Source: Salibacteraceae bacterium
Lineage (GTDB): Bacteria > Bacteroidota > Bacteroidia > Flavobacteriales_G > Salibacteraceae
Reading direction: 5' to 3'
Assembly (NCBI GenBank): GCA_023262195.1
Contig: JALRDM010000088.1
Coordinates: 1 to 21,055 of the forward strand
Length of the DNA stretch: 21,055 nucleotides
Notes under the pieces: generated by a model
Told to the model about the DNA's origin: nothing
Databases searched by the model: none
The model's input: only the letters and a program-made list of their open reading frames with translations
Program-made: the position numbers and the translations under genes
Part shown: in pieces, positions 7,779 through 16,100 of the stretch
Numbering within the stretch: the stretch's first letter is position 1
How the letters are laid out: each line of letters starts with the position of its first letter

Positions 7779-8494
7779 TATTCCGCAGGTTCTTGAAGCA
7801 AGTCCATAAATTCAATCGTTGTCGCTTCCATTTTGTACACCACCTTTTGAACTCTAGCCACCAAAACATTGTAAGCGATGTATGCAATGATGCCGATAAC
7901 CAGACCTGCTACGGTAGTGACCATGGCTTGCATAATTCCGCCAGAAAGCTGCTCAATCTCAATACCAGCATCGCTAATCCGCATTTCGTGGAATACGACA
8001 ATCATTCCAATTACTGTTCCCAAGAAACCTATCATGGGTGCAGCGCCTGCAATGGTGGCGAGCGTACTCAAGCTTTCTTCGAGTTTAAAAACCTCAAGCT
8101 TTGCCACATTTTCCACGGCAGTACTGATGTCACTCAACGGCTTACCAATGCGCTTTACTCCTTTCTGAATCATCCGAGGAAATGTGCCTTCGGTTTGTTT
8201 ACACAAATGATCAGCAGCATCAATTTTTCCATCATGAATAAAATCCTTGATTTGATTCATGAACTGAGGGTCTTCCTTTGATGCCTTTTGAATGGCTAAG
8301 AACCGTTCAATAAAAATGTAGATTGCCAATACAGAAAGCACACCCAGTGGGATCATGATGTACCAACCACCATTGGCGATTAATTCGAGTACTGATAATG
8401 TTTCCATTGTTGGTTCCACCGCTTCTGTTGCGGTTTCTGACACCGCTTCGCTTGCCTCACTAGTGGTGATTTGTAGCAGCATATTTATAAGCAT
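7778..8494 (-). CDS. exbB: ExbB/TolQ/MotA-family proton channel protein
   Basis: A 238-residue inner-membrane protein. It has a first helix at about residues 38-62 (GGWYIMIPLGVLSVLAIYIF), a cytoplasmic loop, and two further helices carrying the family signature (GAAPMIGFLGTVIGMIVVF, then TTVAGLVIGIIAYIAYNVL). It forms the pentameric channel around ExbD that converts proton flow into motion for TonB. The first ATG (8494) is followed by a second at 8482; either would leave an N-terminal tail rich in Ala, Glu and Thr ahead of the first helix. It is the first gene of the five-gene run. The 131 bases between it and the permease gene upstream probably hold the operon promoter. Confidence 0.95.
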   Translation of the reverse strand: MLINMLLQITTSEASEAVSETATEAVEPTMETLSVLELIANGGWYIMIPLGVLSVLAIYIFIERFLAIQKASKEDPQFMNQIKDFIHDGKIDAADHLCKQTEGTFPRMIQKGVKRIGKPLSDISTAVENVAKLEVFKLEESLSTLATIAGAAPMIGFLGTVIGMIVVFHEMRISDAGIEIEQLSGGIMQAMVTTVAGLVIGIIAYIAYNVLVARVQKVVYKMEATTIEFMDLLQEPAE

Positions 8495-8625
8495 ACTGAT
8501 TTAAGTTTAATGATGGTCTAAGGTAGCCTCACCATCACTGAGGGTAAAGCTCCTTGAGTGTTACTTGTGAAAAGGGAGGTGTTAATTGATGATGGGGCGA
8601 ATCAAGCAGAGTTTGACTCAGCTAT

Positions 8626-9654
8626 TTACTCTCCCGACAGCAATTGGGCGATCACTTGTGTACCTGGAAACTGCTCTAACACGATCTTGACAAACACGGT
8701 AATAGGAATAGCCATTACCAATCCAGGAACCCCCCAAATAAAGCCCCAAAGCATAAGCATTACCAACACCGTAATTACATTAATGGAGAATGTTTTACCT
8801 AAGAATATTGGCTCTAAGATAGAGCCCATTAAGACTTGCACACCAATGATAATTAGTATAAAAAAGAGCAACGTGCCTGTTGGGTCAAGCTCAACCATAG
8901 CAAACAGGGAAAGAAGAATTACGGAAACAATTGATCCAACCATTTGAACGAAATTGATGAGGAATGCAAACATGCCCCAAAACACAGGGAAACTTACATC
9001 AAATGCAAGGCATGCGAGGGTAAATCCCACGCCTGTGAGGAAGCTAATCACAAACTTTACCCAGATGAACTTGATGATGTCCTTCTCGATTTTACGGAAT
9101 GTTTTTACCGATGAATACTTCTGCTTAAATAGCACGGTGTGCATTACATCCTGAAAATTGATGGACCCGGCAAGAAAGAGCACTACAAAGAAAACCGTCA
9201 TCAAAGTGGTGGTGATTGTGCCACTTACCACTTCAAGCGTAGGGGCAATATTGCCCACCAAATTTGCACTATCCACATAGTGGCTTATGAAGCTCTCGTT
9301 TGCCAAACGTTCAATACCAAGGAACTCCTCAACCGAGCTGACCAGCGCTAGAAGCTTGTGTTTTGCAACTTCGAAAAAGTCACTGTCGGCAGACATGATT
9401 TCATTGAAGGATATTTTGATCAAAAGACTGCCTGCATAAATAATTGTGGTGATTAAAGCTACTATGGTCAGAATACTCAATGTGGTAGGTAGTTTCTTTC
9501 TCTGCAGCCATCGCATCAATGGCAAAAACAGCAGTGCGATAAACATCGAAAAGAATAAGGGTATGAAAATGAACGATAGTATATGCAGGATATAGAACAC
9601 CAAAGGAATTACCATGATGAGCAAAAGGAAATTGGTTGTACTGCGTTCGTTCAT
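8626..9654 (-). CDS. AI-2E (PerM/TqsA-like) family membrane permease
   Basis: A 342-residue, very hydrophobic protein with seven or eight predicted helices and the layout of the AI-2E transporter family: an N-terminal helix pair with an LFLPLMRWLQRKKLP stretch, a soluble segment at about 70-140, and a C-terminal half with FPVFWGMFAFLINF, then a variant of the usual NFVPxxG motif (NFVQMVGS), and a closing region with LEPIFLGKTFSINVITVL, WGFIWGVPG and an AIPI motif. Family members have been linked to export of the autoinducer AI-2 or to sodium/proton exchange; most have no proven substrate and none should be assumed here. It is transcribed toward exbB, with 131 bases between them, so it may be a separate transcription unit. 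Confidence 0.88.
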   Translation of the reverse strand: MNERSTTNFLLLIMVIPLVFYILHILSFIFIPLFFSMFIALLFLPLMRWLQRKKLPTTLSILTIVALITTIIYAGSLLIKISFNEIMSADSDFFEVAKHKLLALVSSVEEFLGIERLANESFISHYVDSANLVGNIAPTLEVVSGTITTTLMTVFFVVLFLAGSINFQDVMHTVLFKQKYSSVKTFRKIEKDIIKFIWVKFVISFLTGVGFTLACLAFDVSFPVFWGMFAFLINFVQMVGSIVSVILLSLFAMVELDPTGTLLFFILIIIGVQVLMGSILEPIFLGKTFSINVITVLVMLMLWGFIWGVPGLVMAIPITVFVKIVLEQFPGTQVIAQLLSGE

Positions 9655-9966
9655 TTATGAAGCAAATTATTGAAGGTTGCAATGATACTCAACGCACCAT
9701 TTGGTTTTACTTGGGTAACATCAATTATCAGATGACTCGGACCTATTGGTAAAACACAACCCACAAGCTTTCGCTCAAACAAGTTTGGCTCTGATAAAGA
9801 CTAGGATTATCACGCCTTTGGCGTGATGGACCTTTGGGGTGGACAGCCCAAGCAAAACCGATTGCTCTTGCAATCATGGTTTTGTGTTTTTATGAATTCG
9901 CTCAAACAAGTTTGGCTCGGAATTAAAACACAAAACCCCCAAGCTTTCGGTTGAGGGTTTTACTTG
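9655..9966. repeat. Gene-free repeat-rich intergenic region with hairpins
   Basis: No coding region is visible between the permease gene and the tRNA. The stretch is dense with repeats. A 22-base element centred on the palindrome CAAACAAGTTTG occurs identically at 9770-9791 and 9897-9918. A partner element beginning AAAACACAA and ending CAAGCTTTCG occurs at 9751-9773 and, with two extra bases, at 9925-9949. There is a perfect 8-base-pair hairpin with a three-base loop (ATCACGCC/GGCGTGAT, 9809-9827), an imperfect hairpin at 9854-9883, and a perfect 13-base inverted repeat (9878-9890 with 9925-9937) enclosing one copy of the CAAAC palindrome. The part nearest the tRNA is its likely terminator. 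The rest could be a structured non-coding RNA or a decayed intergenic repeat family. Confidence 0.6.
9932..9961 (-). terminator. Probable terminator of tRNA-Gln
   Basis: Read on the minus strand, just five bases after the tRNA 3' end there is an 11-base-pair stem with one mismatch (AAAACCCTCAA pairing with TTGGGGGTTTT) around an eight-base loop containing CGAAAG, with the 3' arm ending in a run of T. Position and form fit an intrinsic terminator. The symmetric A/T arms mean it could also work on the plus strand. Confidence 0.6.
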
Positions 9967-10038
9967 TTGCCCGACTAGGACTCGAACCTAGACTGACTGA
10001 ACCAAAATCAGCTGTCCTGCCAATTAGACGATCGGGCA
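9967..10038 (-). tRNA. tRNA-Gln (anticodon UUG)
   Basis: A 72-base cloverleaf on the minus strand: acceptor stem TGCCCGA/TCGGGCA (7 bp) with discriminator A; D arm with GTC/GAC stem and GG in the loop; anticodon arm GCTGA-TTTTGGT-TCAGT giving anticodon TTG in positions 34-36; four-base variable loop; T arm CTAGG-TTCGAGT-CCTAG. CCA is not encoded (the gene is followed by CAAGT). It reads the glutamine codon CAA and, by wobble, CAG. Confidence 0.96.
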
Positions 10039-10057
10039 TCCTTTTTTAAAAGGGCTA

Positions 10058-10086
10058 CGAAAGTAATAAGTTTTCAATTTGCAAAA
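10058..10086 (-). promoter_or_regulatory. Possible promoter of tRNA-Gln
   Basis: On the minus strand TTTTG (10086-10082) is followed after 16 bases by TACTTTCG (10065-10058), one mismatch from the Bacteroidota -7 element TAnnTTTG. Initiation would fall about 12 bases before the tRNA 5' end. The spacing is slightly short and one base is off, so this is tentative. Confidence 0.4.
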
Positions 10087-10114
10087 TGCCCAAGAATTAA
10101 ACCATTTTTAGGGC

Positions 10115-10735
10115 GTGATTTATCCCAAACACACACCAGAAATAATCAAACCACTTGGCAAGCATCTCACGTTTGATATTCCAAACGATTCCAATGAGAT
10201 TTATCTCACATTTGATGACGGTCCTCATCCGAGCATCACACCATTGGTGCTTGATCAATTAAAGGTCTATGACGCTAAGGCTACCTTTTTTTTGATTGGT
10301 AAAAACGCAGAGCAACATCCAGAAATTATCGCTCGAATCACGGATGAAGGCCACTCTATTGGCAATCATACCTATCAGCATATTAGCGGATGGAAATCAA
10401 AAAACTCAGAATATTTCAAGGATATTGAAACTTGTGCCAGCCATGTAAACTCAAAGCTTTTCAGACCTCCCTATGGGCGTATCACCCGATCGCAGAGCAC
10501 ACATCTAAGAAATCAGTATCGCATCGTGATGTGGAGCGATCTATCTGCCGACTTTGAAGAAGGCCTTTCAATAGAACATTGTGTTCACTACGCTACAAAC
10601 AGGGTGAAATCTGGAAGCATAATTGTGTTCCACGACAGTGAAAAGGCATGGCCAAGACTGGATAAAGCCTTGCCCAAGTGTCTCAAATATTACCGAGATC
10701 AAGGGTTTAGCCTTGCCCCTATAGAAATGCATTAG
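10115..10735 (+). CDS. Polysaccharide deacetylase (NodB homology domain)
   Basis: A 206-residue protein consisting almost wholly of a NodB-type domain, a metal-dependent carbohydrate esterase (family CE4) that removes acetyl groups from N-acetylated sugars in peptidoglycan or chitin-like polymers. All five motifs are present: TFDDGP (32-37) with the catalytic and metal-binding aspartates, HTYQH (85-89) with the metal histidines, RPPYG (117-121), the SDLSAD stretch (141-146), and VFHDS (171-175) with the catalytic histidine. It starts at GTG (10115): the nearest upstream ATG (10086) stops after four codons, and homologues usually begin a few residues before this PKHTPEIIKPL segment. There is no signal peptide or membrane helix, so its site of action is uncertain. 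It ends in a four-base overlap with the convergent rhodanese gene. Confidence 0.9.
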   Translation: MIYPKHTPEIIKPLGKHLTFDIPNDSNEIYLTFDDGPHPSITPLVLDQLKVYDAKATFFLIGKNAEQHPEIIARITDEGHSIGNHTYQHISGWKSKNSEYFKDIETCASHVNSKLFRPPYGRITRSQSTHLRNQYRIVMWSDLSADFEEGLSIEHCVHYATNRVKSGSIIVFHDSEKAWPRLDKALPKCLKYYRDQGFSLAPIEMH

Positions 10736-12123
10736 GCCATTTCTGGCTCTACAATCTTTGCTGAAGTTTCTTTAAGCGCATCAAATCCTCCAATGATATC
10801 AGTGATATTGTCCATCCCCTTTGCTTGCAAAATGCTCGCAGCAATCATTGATCGATAACCGCTTTTACAATGAACAGCATAAGGTTTTGAAACATCAACC
10901 CGTTTTAGCTCCTCAAGGAAAAAATCTAAAGGGATATTACGTGCCTCAGCAAGATGACCCTGTTCGTACTCGCTTGGCTTTCTTACGTCCATAACTTGCG
11001 CATCTCCATTGCCATTCCTTGCGAAATCATCTGAGGTTATTGAATTAATTCGACCTACAGACTTACCTGATGCTTTCCATGCCTCAATCCCTCCATCGAG
11101 GTAACCAACAACATTATCGTACCCAACACGCGCTAAGCGCATGATGGCTTCTTCTTCCTTGCCTGCCTCAGCAACAATAACAATCTTTTGGTGAAGATCT
11201 TCGATAAGCGCTCCAGCCCAAGGCGCAAATTGACCATTCAAACCAATAAACCAAGAGTTTGGAATGTGACCGTCACGAAAATGGTCTTGGTGTCTTGTAT
11301 CAATAACCAAAGAGGCGTTTTTTATCTCCGTTTGCACTTGCTCTACAGACATCGCATTTAAGGATGATTCAAACACTTGATCGATTGACTTGTAACCCTT
11401 TTTGTTTTGTGCTGCAGCTTTGGCAAAGTATTGCGGAGGAGGTAAAATACCCGTGGTTAACTCCTTGACAAACTCCTCTTTAGTAAGATCGCCCAAGGCA
11501 TAATTTGACTGCTTTTGGTCGCCCAATAATGCTGACGTTTCCGATGACATCTTCTTGCCACAAGCTGATCCTGCTCCATGACCTGGGTATACAGTAATAT
11601 GATCTGGTAGCGGCATAATCTTCGAACGCAAAGAATCATAAAGCGTTGCAGCCATATCTTCAGCTGTAATTTCTCCGCTCTTTTGAGCAAGGTCTGGCCT
11701 CCCAACATCACCTATAAACAGCGTGTCTCCGGTGAAAATTGCTTCTACACGACCATTTTCATCAAACAGCAAGTAACAGCTCGACTCTGGCGTATGTCCC
11801 GGAGTGTGTAACACCTTCAGCTTTACATCCCCAATATTGAATACTTGTCCATCCTTTGCTTCGAGTATTTCATAGTCTGTATTGGCGGTAGGTCCGTAAA
11901 CAATAGGAGCCTTTGTTTTTTGAGCTAAGTCCACGTGACCGCTGACAAAATCAGCGTGAAAATGGGTCTCAAATATGTACTTGATTTTAGCGCCTCTTTT
12001 GGTTGCAAGCTCCAGATAAGGCTCAGTTTCACGCAGCGGATCGATGATGGCCGCCTCGCCATTTGATTCGATGTAATATGCTGCCTCAGCTAGGCAACCA
12101 GTGTAAAGCTGTTCCACATACAT
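10732..12123 (-). CDS. Persulfide dioxygenase-like MBL-fold protein with two rhodanese domains (CstB-like architecture)
   Basis: The frame opens at 12129 (MTMYVEQ); the in-frame ATG at 12123 is the likelier start because homologues open directly with a VEQ-Y-TGCLAEAAY stretch, so 463 residues. Numbering from the longer form, an MBL-fold domain (1-240) has THFHAD and H65 (His56, His58, Asp60), PGHT (His112), GDTLF (Asp135) and PGHG (His184), the set used by ETHE1-type persulfide dioxygenases, which bind iron and oxidise glutathione or protein persulfides to sulfite. A first rhodanese domain (about 262-355) has VAEAGKEEEA where the catalytic Cys loop should be and is probably inactive. A second (about 365-455) keeps Cys421 in HCKSGYR. 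This MBL, pseudo-rhodanese, rhodanese order is that of staphylococcal CstB, which turns persulfides into thiosulfate. Sulfide detoxification is the inferred role. Confidence 0.9.
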   Translation of the reverse strand: MYVEQLYTGCLAEAAYYIESNGEAAIIDPLRETEPYLELATKRGAKIKYIFETHFHADFVSGHVDLAQKTKAPIVYGPTANTDYEILEAKDGQVFNIGDVKLKVLHTPGHTPESSCYLLFDENGRVEAIFTGDTLFIGDVGRPDLAQKSGEITAEDMAATLYDSLRSKIMPLPDHITVYPGHGAGSACGKKMSSETSALLGDQKQSNYALGDLTKEEFVKELTTGILPPPQYFAKAAAQNKKGYKSIDQVFESSLNAMSVEQVQTEIKNASLVIDTRHQDHFRDGHIPNSWFIGLNGQFAPWAGALIEDLHQKIVIVAEAGKEEEAIMRLARVGYDNVVGYLDGGIEAWKASGKSVGRINSITSDDFARNGNGDAQVMDVRKPSEYEQGHLAEARNIPLDFFLEELKRVDVSKPYAVHCKSGYRSMIAASILQAKGMDNITDIIGGFDALKETSAKIVEPEMA

Positions 12124-12140
12124 AGTCAATAACTTTGGTG

Positions 12141-12170
12141 CAAATGTATGTTCTCAAGAAGTGAACTCAA
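12141..12170 (-). promoter_or_regulatory. Bacteroidota-type promoter of the persulfide dioxygenase gene
   Basis: On the minus strand TTG (12170-12168) is separated by 19 bases from TACATTTG (12148-12141), an exact match to the Bacteroidota consensus TTG-N19-TAnnTTTG. Transcription should begin only some 5-15 bases before the start codon. The spacer carries short inverted repeats: TTCT-TG-AGAA and GTTC-N9-GAAC overlap around 12149-12166, a possible operator, although with arms of only four bases. Confidence 0.6.
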
Positions 12171-12218
12171 TTAGGCACTGGCTAGGTTACCAATTATTAA
12201 CCAATTGTCCGAGGCGCG

Positions 12219-13160
12219 CTATTTTTCCTCGTGTGGAATTAGGGGCTCTTTATTGTTCTTAGTGAAGCGTATGCCCAGCATAATCTCGTGCGAACCTCTG
12301 GATGCCTGACCAATCTTTCCGATATCAAGATCATAGCTGTAACCAATGTGCATATTGTTTTGGAATTGATAACCCAGCATAAATGCAATTGCATTGGCAA
12401 ACTCCTGCTGAATTGGCATTCGCACCGATGTACCCAGCCAAACAGATTCCTTGTAGGTGCATCTTACGTTTAACTCTTGCATGAAAATGGAGCTCACATA
12501 ACGGCTAAAAAAGGCCGCATCAAGCGCAAAATCATCATTGATATCATAGCGATAGCCCAGGTTTAAATAGAAGTGCCGATTTAACTCGCTGAGCGTACCC
12601 GCATAATCAGCAAACAACTGCAACTGGGAGTTGGTAATTTGAGGTATGTGTATTCCCGCATGGAAATTCTTCATAAAGAAGCGTGTGCTGAACCCAAAAT
12701 CTGGAACCCACGCAGACATGTTACCATTGCTGATAGCGATGTCTTGAGGGTTCTCGAGATTCATTTCAGCCCCATTCGCTGACCATTGAAAAATCGATCC
12801 AGACAATGCAAAGCTGAGTCTATATTCTGGCGTCAATTTTATGTGATATGCATAGGATAATTGCATACCTGCTTTGCTCAATGGACCAACCACATCGTTA
12901 AAAACGGATCCACCAATTCCCATGCGATCGTTCCAAACCGGACCATTGAGGCTCAAGTAATACGTGCGAGGTGCATCCGTAATTCCAACCCATTGATTTC
13001 TAAACATGGCATTGGCATGGAAATATTCATCTGATCCTGAAACAGCTGGATTCACGGTATATTCATTCAAATCGAATTGAGTCCACTGTTCCAACTGTTG
13101 AGCATTAAGCGTTCCTACTGAAGCTATGAACAAGGCGATATAAAATATGATATTCTTCAT
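12219..13160 (-). CDS. PorP/SprF-family type IX secretion membrane protein
   Basis: A 313-residue outer-membrane beta-barrel protein from the ATG at 13160, which opens a signal peptide (MKNIIFYIALFIASVGTLNA); an ATG nine bases upstream (13169) overlaps the adhesin stop codon by one base and may also be used. Family marks are the QFDLNEYTVNPAVSGSD opening after the signal, MFRNQWVGI, a LNGPV-DRMGIGGSVFND segment, and repeated barrel strands to a final IGYSYDLDIGKI region and a GSHEIMLGIRF strand. Members named SprF are needed for secretion or surface display of giant SprB-type adhesins with type B sorting tails, and they are usually encoded right behind their cargo, as here. The last 15 residues (NNKEPLIPHEEK end) extend beyond the barrel. 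The partner relationship is inferred from gene order and family knowledge. Confidence 0.93.
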   Translation of the reverse strand: MKNIIFYIALFIASVGTLNAQQLEQWTQFDLNEYTVNPAVSGSDEYFHANAMFRNQWVGITDAPRTYYLSLNGPVWNDRMGIGGSVFNDVVGPLSKAGMQLSYAYHIKLTPEYRLSFALSGSIFQWSANGAEMNLENPQDIAISNGNMSAWVPDFGFSTRFFMKNFHAGIHIPQITNSQLQLFADYAGTLSELNRHFYLNLGYRYDINDDFALDAAFFSRYVSSIFMQELNVRCTYKESVWLGTSVRMPIQQEFANAIAFMLGYQFQNNMHIGYSYDLDIGKIGQASRGSHEIMLGIRFTKNNKEPLIPHEEK

Positions 13161-13168
13161 GGCTCTCA

Positions 13169-16100
13169 TTATTTAAGGATACTTACTGGTCCCGTGATTA
13201 ATTCATCTACCGCATCATCCTTTAAGTCTATGATATAGTAGTATGTACCAACCGTTAAGGTCTTTCCATTAAATGTTCCATCCCATGGAGTAGTGTAACC
13301 TGGGTCTGACTCGAAGATTAGTGTACCCCATCGATTGAATATGTTGACCTGTGCATCAGGGAAATTCTCAATTCGATCGATCACAAAGAATTCATTCACA
13401 CCGTCACCATTAGGAGAGAATCCACCAACTGGATCAACAATTTTCTCAACCGTTAGAAGCATACTATCTATTCCAAAGCATCCATCTTCATCTACTCCAG
13501 ATACGTAAAACTGTGTTGTGAGTATTGGGAAAGCCAATGGATTGGCTACGGATGGATCATCTAGATCAGCTGTAGGAGTCCATGTTAACTCTGTTACTCC
13601 AGCCCGTGAGGTTGGATTGTCTCCAATGACAATCTCTTCACCAGGCTCAATAGTTAAGTCCGGTCCGGCATCCATTTGTGGGCCAAGACTAGCAAGCACA
13701 AATGCTGTATCTCGTGCCACGCATTCTTCATTAAATGCTTCGTAAACAACAATGGATGTATCTCCAACTAAATCTACCTGAGCAATTCTACCTTCATTCA
13801 GCACCTCACCATCTTCACGAATCCAGCGCCTCGATGTTGACAAGGAATCCGCACCCCTAAGTTCAATTCCTGTAGTATTAGGACAGACTTCGATATCTGC
13901 ACCCGCGTCTGCAAATATGGCAAGCCGCACTCCGATTTGAGCCTCAGTGATGGCTGTACAGCCAGCGGTATCTGTAACGGTCAAATTGTAAGTGCCTGGC
14001 AGAACATTTCTCAAATTCTGTGATGTGTAAACATTACTGTCTTGATCAATCCAAGTGAAAACATAGTCAGGCGAACCACCAGCTACTGATACTATGACGT
14101 TACCGTCACTTATGTAATCGCACGTAGCATCGTTTGTGGAATCAATGCTTACTACAATTGATTCTGGTCCTTGCACTTCAACAGAATCAACCACTTCACA
14201 GCCATTGCCATCTAAAACTGTGACTTGGTAAACCCCAGCACAAAGGTCAGTTTGACTGGTATCTGATACTCCATTGCTCCAATTATACGTGTAAGGAGCT
14301 GAGCCTCCTGCTGCGGCAACGAAGACTGTACCATCGCAATCATCACCACAAATAACTCCAGTACTGGTCAGTTCGGTGATGAGTAGCTCATCTGGTTGAG
14401 ACACTTCGAAGGAGGCGAAAGCCAAGCATAAGTTAGAATCTGCGACTACAAGAGTATCAATACCAGCACACAGCGCAGAATCGTCTTCCATTGTTCCACC
14501 ACTAGACCAATTAAATACATAGGGTGCAGTGCCGCCAGTTACCGTAACTTGAATTTCTCCGTCACATACTCCAAAACAGCTAGCGTCTATAACGGTATCA
14601 AGGCCAATAGATGGAGCATTGAGGTTATTTAGAATAAACTCAAACGTGTCTTGACAACCATTTATATCTGAAAGAATCAAGTTGTAAATTCCAGCAAAGA
14701 GATTGGTTGCGGTAGCGGAAGTTTGAGCTGGAATTAATTGATTCATTTGGAAATCAAACCACTCGAAACTATATGTTCCATTGCCTCCACCAGGAGTAAC
14801 TGTGATACTTCCGTTTGGTATTTGACAATCGGGCTCAATAACATTGGTTGCTGTTGCTGTCAACGCTGGTGGAGAAGTAACCTCTATAACCAAGCTGTCT
14901 TCACAACCAGAAGTATCACTTACAGTTACACGATACTCTCCTGCACACAGACTGGAAATTGTGGCAGTGGTATCACCATTATCCCAAATAATACTCGGAA
15001 TACCCGGCCCGGTGATCGATAAACTAATGCTACCATCGCACGTTCCTGGACATGAGGTTGCGACCACTGTTGGTGTGATCACAAATGGACTAGGGTTCAC
15101 CAGAGTCACAGAGTCAATAACTTGAGTGCCATTAACATCGGAAAGTGTGACTGTATACGTGCCTACACACAAACCAGATATAGTATCATTCGTAGAGCCG
15201 TTACTCCAGTCGAAGGTATATGGGCCAACACCACCATTTGGAATCGCTACAACTTCACCGTCACACGGACCACCGGCACATGTAATGTCGGTTATAGCAA
15301 ATTGAACCTCCAATAAATTGGGTTCGTTGATATTGATTGTATCTACAGTTGAACAACCGTTGATATCTGTTGCTGTAATAACATATTGTCCAGCACAAAG
15401 GCCGGTAATCGTATCATTAGTAGAACCAGTACTCCATGTAAACGATACATTGCCTTGAGAATTTACTACAGTAACGTAAGCTTCTCCATCACATACCCCT
15501 TGTGCACTTGTTCCTTGCCCAGATAGTGAAATTTCTGGACCATCAGTCTCAGAAACTGGATACCCGAACACTTCGGTACAGGTGTTGGCATCCGTTACTG
15601 TTACTTCGTAGAAACCAAAACACAGGGCGGAATTAATGTTGGATGTACTGCCATTACTCCAACTAAAAGTGAAACCGCCAGCACCACCAGTAAATGTCGG
15701 ATCGATTTCTCCATCGCAAATGCCACATGCTGCTGAATCAATGGATACGGCAGTCTGAACAATTTCATCACCTTGACCGACCGTAAATGTGTCATTTACT
15801 GAGCACAAGCTAACATCAGTAACGGTTACAAAGTAATCTCCAGCGGTAAGTCCCGTTGCTGACTGTACTCCTTGACCATTTGCAGGTATTGGATTCCACT
15901 CATACGTGAAGGAACCTGCGCCTCCCGTTGGAGCCAGTGTAATACTTCCATCGTCCTCACCAAAACACGATGCATCGGCAATTGTTTCATTCAATATGAT
16001 GTCGCTGCCTGGATTCACTGTGAATGTAATGACTGTATCACAGGCTGCATTATCAGCGATAGTAACCGTGTAGTCGCCTGCAGTCAAATTAGTATTGGTC

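Noticed and set aside
7772..8281. 169-codon plus-strand frame opposite exbB
   Set aside because: Composition is odd (rich in His, Cys, Asn) and it lies antisense to a clear exbB gene; no start or family support.
8519..8543. Promoter (TACCTTAG at 8526-8519) and hairpin (CCTCA/TGAGG, 8527-8543) before exbB
   Set aside because: The -7-like box has one mismatch and no good TTG at the right distance, and the hairpin has a 5-bp stem without a T-run; neither is strong enough to list.
8558..8947. 129-codon plus-strand frame opposite the end of the permease gene
   Set aside because: It is antisense to strongly conserved permease codons and resembles no protein.
9751..9949. CRISPR array
   Set aside because: Only two copies of each repeat element, unequal spacing and no cas genes.
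12183..12206. Terminator behind the PorP/SprF gene
   Set aside because: The GGTTA/TAACC arms give only a 5-bp A/T-rich stem without a following T-run on the minus strand.
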